Assembly (NCBI GenBank): GCA_003551985.1
Contig: PUOB01000041.1
Coordinates: forward strand, 1-6,180
Direction: 5' to 3'
Origin: Desulfobacteraceae bacterium
GTDB lineage: Bacteria > Desulfobacterota > Desulfobacteria > Desulfobacterales > Desulfosalsimonadaceae
DNA length: 6,180 nucleotides
Below, piece by piece: positions 1 through 5,253 of this stretch (positions are counted from its first letter, which is position 1; the number at the start of each line of letters is the position of its first letter). The notes beneath the pieces are model-generated. The model was not told the DNA's origin. It made no database searches and was given only the letters and a program-made list of their open reading frames with translations. The translations under genes were made by a program, and so were the position numbers.

Positions 1-56
1 GCAAAATTGATGGACCCGGCGCAATAGGCCAGAACTGCGATAATAACAAAAATCAT
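1..56 (-). CDS. plsY: Glycerol-3-phosphate acyltransferase PlsY-like, N-terminal fragment (runs off left edge)
   Basis: Reading leftward from an ATG at 56-54, the open frame encodes MIFVIIAVLAYCAGSINF and continues past base 1. A hydrophobic first helix followed by AY..GSI matches the start of PlsY, the inner-membrane enzyme that acylates glycerol-3-phosphate from acyl-phosphate to make lysophosphatidate; the E. coli protein has AYLCGSI at this place. An in-frame TGA at 77-75 lies six codons upstream and no other start codon falls between, so the ATG is the only start. No good Shine-Dalgarno is visible before it. Only 18 full codons are present, so the call rests on one short motif; another small membrane protein is possible. 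It follows the DUF4168 gene on the same strand after about 110 bases that contain a hairpin repeat. Confidence 0.55.
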   Translation of the reverse strand, partial: MIFVIIAVLAYCAGSINF

Positions 57-122
57 GGCAAAATAGGGGTCGCCTCAGGCGCTTTAATGGGTATTGCCCT
101 GACAACAGCCGGACAACAGGCG

Positions 123-144
123 GGGGCGAAAGATTTTTCGCCCC
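123..144. repeat. Perfect hairpin repeat, copy A
   Basis: GGGGCGAAA (123-131) and TTTCGCCCC (136-144) form a perfect 9-bp inverted repeat around the loop GATT. A 22-base stretch (124-145) recurs exactly at 2990-3011 inside the inverted-repeat element of the divergent intergenic region. It lies between the stop of the DUF4168 gene and the start of the PlsY-like gene. Neither strand has a T-run after the stem, so it does not look like a classical intrinsic terminator. A dispersed hairpin repeat is the better description, although it could still act on transcript ends. Confidence 0.75.
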
Positions 145-169
145 TGCAAAGCCGAAACGCCAAAGACTT

Positions 170-553
170 TCAGTAAATCCGGTCCAGCAGGTCCGGCTCC
201 CGGGTCACATGGTAGGCAATGCCCCGATAGGTGTCTTCGTCCAGGCCTTCGGCTTCGATCGCACCCACCATGCGTTTAAGCGCCTCGTCTCTCAACTCTT
301 CATACCATTCGTCCCCCCCGGAAATGATCCGCGCCGCATAAAAAGCTCGTATTTCCTTGACTTTATTCGCCGCCCGGACAAATGCGCGAAGGTCTTCGTC
401 TTCTATATCATTGACCGCCAGCGCCGTATTCTCGTCTATCTCGTTTTCATAGACATCATCATACCCATTGCCCGCAAACACCGTGGATGACGCGCAAATA
501 AGCATGGCGGCAATGAAAATCGCCAAAACCGAAAAGCCTTTAAATCGTTTCAT
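170..553 (-). CDS. Exported DUF4168 domain protein (127 aa)
   Basis: This is a small secreted or periplasmic protein of unknown function. Residues 1-27 form a signal peptide: basic MKRFKGF, a hydrophobic core to about residue 22, then a signal peptidase I site after TVFA (27/28). Cys20 is not in a lipobox, because Ile precedes it. The mature part starts with an acidic stretch (about 31-54). From about 51 to 126 it resembles DUF4168: a helix DLRAFVRAANKVKEI, then EELRDEALKRMVGAIEAEGL, then the typical ending D.YRGIA..V..EPDLLDRI. Known DUF4168 proteins are short exported helical proteins with no established activity. The ATG at 553 is set by a strong Shine-Dalgarno AGGAGGTG (565-558) four bases upstream. 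It lies 44 bases after the hydrolase gene and is probably the last gene of that unit. The family call is from memory of the pattern. Confidence 0.85.
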   Translation of the reverse strand: MKRFKGFSVLAIFIAAMLICASSTVFAGNGYDDVYENEIDENTALAVNDIEDEDLRAFVRAANKVKEIRAFYAARIISGGDEWYEELRDEALKRMVGAIEAEGLDEDTYRGIAYHVTREPDLLDRIY

Positions 554-597
554 TGTGCACCTCCTGCTGTCTGAATGTATACTTCGTGGCCGCCTGC

Positions 598-1350
598 TTA
601 TGCATCGCCGGGAATAACATCCACCGCGGCAAAAGACGGCTCGTGCAGCGGAATAAGAATGTCCGCCGCGCTTTTTACTTTTTCCATGATATCATACGCC
701 TCGTATACGTTCACATGCGTTCCCGGCGGAATGACGCTCATTTCCATACCCAGAATCTCTTTTGGCGGGTAAAAGTTTTCCATTATCACGCAAAAACCGG
801 TGATAATCGCCTTGCCCGCAGATGTCGCCACAACCACGGACATGCCGCCATCGGTATGCGCCGGGGTGTGCATGACCGAAACCCCTTCAACGATTTCCCG
901 GTCCTCATCAACGGTTTCGATTAACCCCGCCGACTCTATATCTTCAATATAATCCTCGAGGTAGCGATAATCAAGCGGATGGGGGTTCTGAATACGGGCC
1001 AATTCCTTTGCATGTACATAAAAACGCGCATTTTCACACTTGTAGTCGTTTTCACAATGGTCATTGTGAAGGTGCGTGTGAATAACGATATCGATGTCCG
1101 AAGGCGTCAGCCCGTAACGCGCCAGCCCCTCTTCAAACGTATAAATCTTACCGCCGATGGCCCGCTCCCGCTCGCCGGATTGAATCGGGTGGGCCTCGCC
1201 CGTGTCCACAAGAATATGGTGTCCGCCGCCTTCAATGTACCAAGAGTAAATCGGTATGGTATAGGGACGGCCATAGTCGTGCTGGTAGGTCATCATGCCC
1301 TTGTCGAAAATTTTCGTTCCCACGACTATGGGATGGATTTTATATTGCAT
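598..1350 (-). CDS. Metallo-beta-lactamase-fold hydrolase, AHL-lactonase-like family (250 aa)
   Basis: This is a soluble hydrolase with no signal peptide. Numbering from the ATG at 1350, the metal motif HTHLHNDH gives His93, His95, Asp97 and His98. The next ligand is His165 in TPAHTDGG, and a late histidine is His236 in IPLHEP. Length and motif spacing match the metallo-beta-lactamase group usually annotated as N-acyl homoserine lactonase family. The Asp that normally bridges both metals, in a TGD-type motif, is absent: the sequence reads ITGFCVIMENF (Phe186), with Glu191 nearby. Lactone hydrolysis is therefore not established, and another ester, lactone or thioester substrate is possible. 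GTG at 1353 is an alternative start, but ATG at 1350 is better spaced from GGTGA (1358-1354). The Shine-Dalgarno overlaps the stop of the upstream endopeptidase gene, which suggests coupled translation. The DUF4168 gene follows. Confidence 0.85.
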   Translation of the reverse strand: MQYKIHPIVVGTKIFDKGMMTYQHDYGRPYTIPIYSWYIEGGGHHILVDTGEAHPIQSGERERAIGGKIYTFEEGLARYGLTPSDIDIVIHTHLHNDHCENDYKCENARFYVHAKELARIQNPHPLDYRYLEDYIEDIESAGLIETVDEDREIVEGVSVMHTPAHTDGGMSVVVATSAGKAIITGFCVIMENFYPPKEILGMEMSVIPPGTHVNVYEAYDIMEKVKSAADILIPLHEPSFAAVDVIPGDA

Positions 1351-1353
1351 CAC

Positions 1354-1360
1354 TCACCCT
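1354..1360 (-). promoter_or_regulatory. Ribosome binding site of the hydrolase gene, overlapping the upstream stop
   Basis: On the minus strand the junction reads TAGGGTGAGTGATG. The TAG (1361-1359) ends the M23 gene, and AGGGTGA (1360-1354) can pair with the 16S tail. Six bases separate its GG from the ATG at 1350, against three to the GTG at 1353. This favours the ATG start and termination-reinitiation coupling. Confidence 0.6.
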
Positions 1361-2891
1361 ATTTTGAGATGCGTTCTATGCTTTTAATGATGGGCGACGG
1401 GCTTGACCATGCCGCTAAGAAACCGGATTCTACCGTGTGATTTTCGGGTGCGCCGGCAACTTCCGTCCGGCCCTCAAGGGATGCATAAAGCGTTTCAAGG
1501 CCTTGTTTTACAATTTTGAACCGTTTCCGCTCTTCGCCCTTCAAGGTGCGCCCCGGGGGGGTTTTCACCGTAGCCGGGTTGACGTGTTTTCCCCGATGAT
1601 GCACTTCATAATGAAGATGGGGACCGGTGGCCTCCCCGGTAGCGCCCACATATCCTATGGTCTGCCCTTGCTTTACGCGCGTGCCACTTCTGACACCCCT
1701 GGCATAGCGGCTCAGGTGGGCGTAAACCGTATGGTACTCATTGGGATGGCGTATCCGTATATAATGGCCGTATGACCCGTTCCGGCCGGCATACTCGACG
1801 ACACCATCCCCGGCGGCCATTACCGGGGTACCGGTGGGTGCTGCAAAATCAAGGCCGCGGTGCATCCTGTTGTATCCCTGTATCGGATGGCGCCGCATAC
1901 CGTATCCCGAGCTGATCCTGGCACCGTCTATGGGCGTAACCATAAGGGTTTTTCTGACGCTTTTCCCGGCGGAATCGAAAAAATCCGTCTCACCGTCACC
2001 GGTTTCATGGCGGTATGCGGGAAGATAACGGCCGTTTGCATGAAGCGATGCATAAAGCACCGCACCGGGTTTGACTGAAACGCCGTCCCCGTCGACTTTT
2101 TTTTCGTACAACACCCTGATTTTATCTCCGGACCGGATATCCCGCTGAAAGTCAACATCAAAAGAATACATCCGGATTAACTGCATCAGTATATCAATGG
2201 GCAGATCTTCATCCATCGCAGCCTGGTAAAGGCTCGAATCGATCCTGGCGGCTGCGGTCACCGGACGGGTTTCCAGGTTGAGCCGATGCGTCCGGGCCAC
2301 AAAGCCCTTGTTTGGACAGTTGATGAGCTGTACTTCAAGCTCCGCGCTCAGTTTCAAGCGGAGTCCCTGGAATACGGCCTCAGAACTGCCGCCGGTCTCA
2401 TCAAAGGACAGGTGAAGCGTATGTCCCGATCTCAGCTTTCTGGGATCAAAAACATCCTTTATGACATTGACCGCCCGGTAAGCATCAGGCCTGTCAAGCC
2501 CCCTTGCCTGCATGATATTGATCAAGGTGTCACCGGGTGAAACCGTTACGACGTCTTTCGCCAGATGCGAACCAAGCCTCAACTCCCATGGATCCAGAGA
2601 GCCCGGATCCAATTCGCCCGGGTCATGAAGACCGGAAATGACTGCCTCGGCCTCGATACGATTTCCATATGGCTTGGGGTCTTCAGGCTTCGCCTCATCC
2701 CCCAACAGCATGTCGTCAACAGGCGCATTGGATTTATCCCTGTCAATAACTATCAAATAGCCGGCAGGGATAAGCAATAAAAAGCAAACGCAAACAGCCA
2801 ATGCGATCTGCGTTGGCCGTTTGACCTGCCAGACGCTTTTCCGCCCTTTCCCTGCATGTGACGTTTCATGTGATCTGTAATCATAATGCAT
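1359..2891 (-). CDS. Membrane-anchored M23 murein DD-endopeptidase, MepM/Csd3-like (510 aa)
   Basis: This is a zinc peptidase expected to cut peptidoglycan cross-links in the periplasm. A short cytoplasmic N-terminus is followed by one membrane anchor (about 28-49). Next is a low-complexity acidic linker with a tandem DPGEL-DPGSL-DPWEL repeat (90-104). A LysM/OapA-like domain (about 113-163, VSPGDTL...LRSGHTLHL) and a Csd3-like middle domain (about 216-320) follow. The M23 domain (about 322-442) has zinc ligands His344 and Asp348 (HRGLD) and His427, with catalytic His392 (YAHLS) and His425 (GPHLH), so the active site is complete. A tail of about 65 residues, predicted helical at first, follows the peptidase. 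The ATG at 2891 has AGGAAA (2906-2901) upstream with a slightly long gap. It is the first gene of a probable three-gene unit, and a repeat element begins only 28 bases upstream. The order of domains matches E. coli MepM, but orthology is not shown. Confidence 0.93.
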   Translation of the reverse strand: MHYDYRSHETSHAGKGRKSVWQVKRPTQIALAVCVCFLLLIPAGYLIVIDRDKSNAPVDDMLLGDEAKPEDPKPYGNRIEAEAVISGLHDPGELDPGSLDPWELRLGSHLAKDVVTVSPGDTLINIMQARGLDRPDAYRAVNVIKDVFDPRKLRSGHTLHLSFDETGGSSEAVFQGLRLKLSAELEVQLINCPNKGFVARTHRLNLETRPVTAAARIDSSLYQAAMDEDLPIDILMQLIRMYSFDVDFQRDIRSGDKIRVLYEKKVDGDGVSVKPGAVLYASLHANGRYLPAYRHETGDGETDFFDSAGKSVRKTLMVTPIDGARISSGYGMRRHPIQGYNRMHRGLDFAAPTGTPVMAAGDGVVEYAGRNGSYGHYIRIRHPNEYHTVYAHLSRYARGVRSGTRVKQGQTIGYVGATGEATGPHLHYEVHHRGKHVNPATVKTPPGRTLKGEERKRFKIVKQGLETLYASLEGRTEVAGAPENHTVESGFLAAWSSPSPIIKSIERISK

Positions 2892-2919
2892 GCAATTGCA
2901 TTTCCTGTATACTCAACAA

Positions 2920-3099
2920 TTGACGGCTTTGTAAAAAGTCCAATATCTGCGTTATGCGCAATTTCTCAGAATTTCACGTACGATTAATCGGGCGAAAGAT
3001 TTTTCGCCCCTACATTTAAAGGTTGCGCAAGCCTTGATCTTGTCACGCCATGGCGTGATTACAAAGCCGTCTGAAACCGACTTTTTACGAGACTGTCAA
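2920..3099. repeat. MITE/REP-like element with terminal inverted repeats, copy 1
   Basis: The left end (2920-2940, TTGACGGC...GTAAAAAGTC) and right end (3079-3099, GACTTTTTACGAGACTGTCAA) are inverted repeats matching at 17 of 21 positions. The interior has TCTCAGAATTTCA (2964-2976), the nested hairpin repeat at 2990-3009, and a perfect 16-base palindrome TCACGCCATGGCGTGA (3043-3058). The ends, the TCTCAGAATTTCA block and the CCATGGCG palindrome recur in the same order in the copy at 3401-3566. It has no coding capacity, so if mobile it would be non-autonomous. I see no clear target-site duplication. It stops 28 bases before the start codon of the M23 gene. Confidence 0.7.
2990..3009. repeat. 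Perfect hairpin repeat, copy B, nested in element copy 1
   Basis: GGGCGAAA (2990-2997) pairs with TTTCGCCC (3002-3009) around GATT. The 22 bases 2990-3011 are identical to 124-145. In the second element copy the equivalent place holds a different hairpin (3458-3474), so this one may have been inserted into, or swapped into, the element. Confidence 0.7.
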
Positions 3100-3106
3100 C
3101 AAACAA

Positions 3107-3182
3107 TTGATGGCGTCGTTAAAAGTCCCCTCTACTGCGTTGCAGTAATTTTTCATCCGCCAGGCATACGACATGTATGCCT
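3107..3182. repeat. Degenerate third copy of the element's left end
   Basis: Bases 3107-3127 (TTGATGGCGTCGTTAAAAGTC with mismatches) match the left terminus of copy 1 at 17 of 21 positions. The following CTGCGTT and AATTTTTCA (to 3154) parallel CTGCGTT and AATTTCTCA in copy 1. A hairpin of AGGCATAC (3162-3169) and GTATGCCT (3175-3182) follows. No matching right terminus is found before copy 2, so this appears to be a truncated or decayed fragment. It begins only seven bases after copy 1 ends. Confidence 0.45.
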
Positions 3183-3301
3183 TCGCGTTTAAATGAGTAT
3201 TATAAACGCCTGAAACAAAAAATTCAAGCTGAAACAAATTCCGTGAAAGCACTGCCAGCGGGTTAAAGACTGTCGAAGAATGCCGATTAAAGTTGATGGA
3301 T

Positions 3302-3329
3302 AAGACAAAAGATATTAACTTTTGATAAT
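3302..3329 (+). promoter_or_regulatory. Candidate sigma-70 promoter for the BCCT gene
   Basis: AAGACA (3302-3307, 4 of 6 against TTGACA) and GATAAT (3324-3329, 5 of 6 against TATAAT) are separated by 16 bases in the most AT-rich part of the intergenic region. Transcription from here would start near 3336 and give a leader of about 240 bases that carries the whole second repeat element. It was found by eye only, and other pairings in this AT-rich stretch are possible. Confidence 0.3.
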
Positions 3330-3400
3330 CATTTCGATACTACAAAAACTTAAATGGACGGCGCATTCGTATCGCTTTCTTGCAACACGTAAACCAAGGC

Positions 3401-3566
3401 ATGACGGCTTCGTAAAACGTCCGATATCCGGGCCCGGCGTCATCTCTCAGAATTTCATCACGCCAGGGGCGTGACTCAATTCTTCGGGATTCGCGCGCCT
3501 GGACCTCGTTACACCATGGCGTAATTACGTTGCCATCACAAATTCGACTTTTTACGAGACTACCAA
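3401..3566. repeat. MITE/REP-like element with terminal inverted repeats, copy 2
   Basis: The left end (3401-3421, TGACGGCTTCGTAAAACGTC from 3402) and right end (3546-3566) form an imperfect inverted repeat, about 14 of 21. The right end shares 17 exact bases with copy 1 (CGACTTTTTACGAGACT at 3545-3561 and 3078-3094). TCTCAGAATTTCA (3445-3457) is also exact. Inside are a hairpin TCACGCC-AGG-GGCGTGA (3458-3474) and a near-palindrome TTACACCATGGCGTAA (3509-3524) matching the palindrome of copy 1. The element abuts the Shine-Dalgarno of the BCCT gene. Confidence 0.7.
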
Positions 3567-3575
3567 GGAAGAACA

Positions 3576-5213
3576 ATGGTCAAAAAATCGGAAACGCAGC
3601 AGATTGATCCGGAATCCCAACAAAACGAAGGGTGGTTCCACCTTGACATACACCCCCAGGTCTTTTTCATTTCAGCCGGGCTTATCCTGTTTTTCGTCAT
3701 TATCACGCTCCTCTTTCAGGCGCACATGGAGGCCGTATTTCTGCAGATGCAGACCGCTATCTCGGATTACGCAGGATTTCTGTTCATATGGACGGTTAAT
3801 ATTGTCCTGGTATTCATCCTGGCGCTTTTGATCGGGCGCTTCGGCGATATCCGGCTTGGCGGGCCGGATGCGCGGCCCGAATTTTCGACGCTTGGCTGGT
3901 TTTCCATGCTGTTTTCAGCCGGCATGGGCATTGGACTGCTTTTCTACGGGGTTGCCGAACCCATGTTCCACTATGCGGCCAATCCGCATGTCGAGGAAGG
4001 CACCATCGAATCCGCCCGTGTGGCCATGGACATCACATTCCTCCACTGGGGCCTCCATCCCTGGGCGATCTATTGCCTGGTTGCGCTTTCCCTGGCTTTT
4101 TTCGCCTTTAACAAGGGCCTGCCGCTGTCGATACGGACCGCTTTTTATCCCCTGTTCGGGGAGCGCATATACGGATGGACAGGCCACGTAATAGACATCC
4201 TGGCCACCGTGGCGACCCTTTTCGGCGTGGCCACGTCCCTGGGGCTCGGCGTTCAGCAGGTCAATGCCGGGCTGGACCACCTGCTGGGAATCGGTCAGTC
4301 GACGACCATTCAGGTTTTCCTGATCGGCGGGATAACCCTCATCGCCACGTGGTCGGTCGTCATGGGCCTTGACAAGGGCATTCGCCGGTTGAGTGAAATT
4401 AACATTTCCATTGCCGGCCTCCTGGCCCTTTTCGTGCTCCTGGTGGGCCCCACGCTTTTTGTCCTGGATGCATTGCTCGAAAATATCGGCTATTACCTGC
4501 AGTATCTCCCCCAGCTCAGCACCTGGAACGAAACCTACGAGCAGACCGAGTGGCAGCATGGATGGACAATTTTTTACTGGTCGTGGTGGATCGCATGGTC
4601 TCCGTTCGTGGGCATGTTTATTGCCCGCGTCTCGTACGGCCGCACCATCCGGCAGTTTATCCTGGGCGTCCTGCTGGTGCCGACGTTCATCACGTTTATC
4701 TGGATCACCATCTTCGGCAACACCGCGCTTTTTATCGAAATGTTCGGCGGCGGCGGCATTTCACGGGTTGTCCAGGACAATATCCCGGTATCCCTGTTCG
4801 TCCTTTTGGGAAACTTCCCGCTGAGCACCCTTACATCAACCCTTGCAATCATCGTTATCGTTACATTCTTTGTTACTTCTTCCGACTCCGGGTCAATGGT
4901 CATCGATATCATTACATCCGGCGGCAACCCCAATCCCCCGGTGCTTTCCCGGCTTTTCTGGGCGATCATGGAAGGGTTGGTGGCGGCTGTTCTTCTTATC
5001 GGCGGTGGTCTCGTGGCCCTTCAGACGGCGACTATCACAACCGGCCTCCCCTTTTCCATCATCATCCTGGGGATGTGTTTTGCATTATACCGGGGTCTGT
5101 CGGAATATGCGGCCCCCCAGGAATTCATAATCAGCAAAAGCCAGTCGACCGAACTCAGAATCAAGACAAAACCGCCGCTTGACAAGACTTTCGGCAGGCG
5201 GCGGCTCTGGTAG
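3576..5213 (+). CDS. BCCT-family betaine/compatible-solute transporter (545 aa)
   Basis: This is an inner-membrane secondary carrier for quaternary-ammonium solutes such as glycine betaine. About twelve hydrophobic segments lie between residues 30 and 508, the normal BCCT core. The BCCT signature is clear: WTIFYWSWWIAWSPFVG (330-346) followed by FIARVSYGRT. Trp337, Trp338 and Trp341 correspond to the aromatic substrate box of BetP. SAGMGIGL (114-121) matches the glycine-rich unwound helix; Gly120 sits where choline-type members tend to have Asp, which favours betaine over choline. TSSDSGS (434-440) keeps the Thr-Ser pair of the BetP sodium site, so sodium coupling is likely. The C-terminal tail is about 37 residues and basic, shorter than BetP's osmosensing tail. 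The ATG at 3576 follows AAGGAAG (3565-3571). A binding-protein gene follows after 40 bases. The family is certain; the exact substrate is inferred. Confidence 0.95.
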   Translation: MVKKSETQQIDPESQQNEGWFHLDIHPQVFFISAGLILFFVIITLLFQAHMEAVFLQMQTAISDYAGFLFIWTVNIVLVFILALLIGRFGDIRLGGPDARPEFSTLGWFSMLFSAGMGIGLLFYGVAEPMFHYAANPHVEEGTIESARVAMDITFLHWGLHPWAIYCLVALSLAFFAFNKGLPLSIRTAFYPLFGERIYGWTGHVIDILATVATLFGVATSLGLGVQQVNAGLDHLLGIGQSTTIQVFLIGGITLIATWSVVMGLDKGIRRLSEINISIAGLLALFVLLVGPTLFVLDALLENIGYYLQYLPQLSTWNETYEQTEWQHGWTIFYWSWWIAWSPFVGMFIARVSYGRTIRQFILGVLLVPTFITFIWITIFGNTALFIEMFGGGGISRVVQDNIPVSLFVLLGNFPLSTLTSTLAIIVIVTFFVTSSDSGSMVIDIITSGGNPNPPVLSRLFWAIMEGLVAAVLLIGGGLVALQTATITTGLPFSIIILGMCFALYRGLSEYAAPQEFIISKSQSTELRIKTKPPLDKTFGRRRLW

Positions 5214-5240
5214 GAGTGCCCGGAATAACGCATACCACAA

Positions 5241-5247
5241 GGGAGGT
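5241..5247 (+). promoter_or_regulatory. Ribosome binding site that fixes a TTG start
   Basis: GGGAGGT (5241-5247) is a near-perfect Shine-Dalgarno with seven bases between GGAGG and the TTG at 5254. The protein from this TTG begins MKKTSRF and a hydrophobic signal sequence. The upstream in-frame ATG at 5179 lies inside the BCCT gene and lacks such a site. Confidence 0.8.
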
Positions 5248-5253
5248 AAAACA

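Larger units (their letters stand above)
2892..3575. other. Divergent intergenic region filled with inverted-repeat elements
   Basis: This stretch separates the minus-strand M23 unit from the plus-strand osmolyte-uptake unit. I find no convincing gene in it: the open frames present overlap the repeats and have no family resemblance. It contains two related elements with terminal inverted repeats (2920-3099, 3401-3566), a degenerate third left end (3107-3182), several hairpins, and an AT-rich stretch (about 3285-3355) with a candidate promoter for the BCCT gene. I found no good sigma-70 promoter for the M23 unit. The only near matches on the minus strand are a TTGACA at the outer end of the first element (3099-3094) without a partner, and a TATACA (2912-2907) too close to the ribosome binding site. 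Confidence 0.85.

Noticed and set aside
102..119. Short direct repeat ACAACAG twice, near the left edge
   Set aside because: Two seven-base copies are within chance expectation and have no further structure.
2907..2912. TATACA on the minus strand as a -10 box for the M23 gene
   Set aside because: It directly adjoins the ribosome binding site, so the transcript would start past it, and there is no good -35.
3211..3236. CTGAAACAAA occurring twice about 18 bases apart
   Set aside because: It is a short repeat in an A-rich stretch, too few copies to call an operator or array.
3373..3384. TTGCA resembling a sigma-54 -12 box upstream of the BCCT gene
   Set aside because: No GG dinucleotide occurs at the required -24 spacing.
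3340..3576. Minus-strand open frame of 78 codons in the intergenic region
   Set aside because: It runs through repeat element copy 2, has no family resemblance, and begins at the start of the BCCT gene on the opposite strand.
3915..4559. Long minus-strand open frame opposite the BCCT gene
   Set aside because: It is antisense to a well-supported membrane protein and its composition reflects complementary codons of that gene.
5172..5204. GC-rich 7-bp inverted repeat (CCGCCGC with GCGGCGG) near the end of the BCCT gene
   Set aside because: It lies within coding sequence before the stop, has a 19-base loop and no T-run, and is explained by Pro and Arg codons; it is not a terminator.
5179..5253. 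N-terminal extension of the binding protein from an ATG at 5179
   Set aside because: It would overlap the BCCT gene by 35 bases, lacks a good ribosome binding site, and would bury the signal sequence. The TTG at 5254 with GGGAGGT fits much better.
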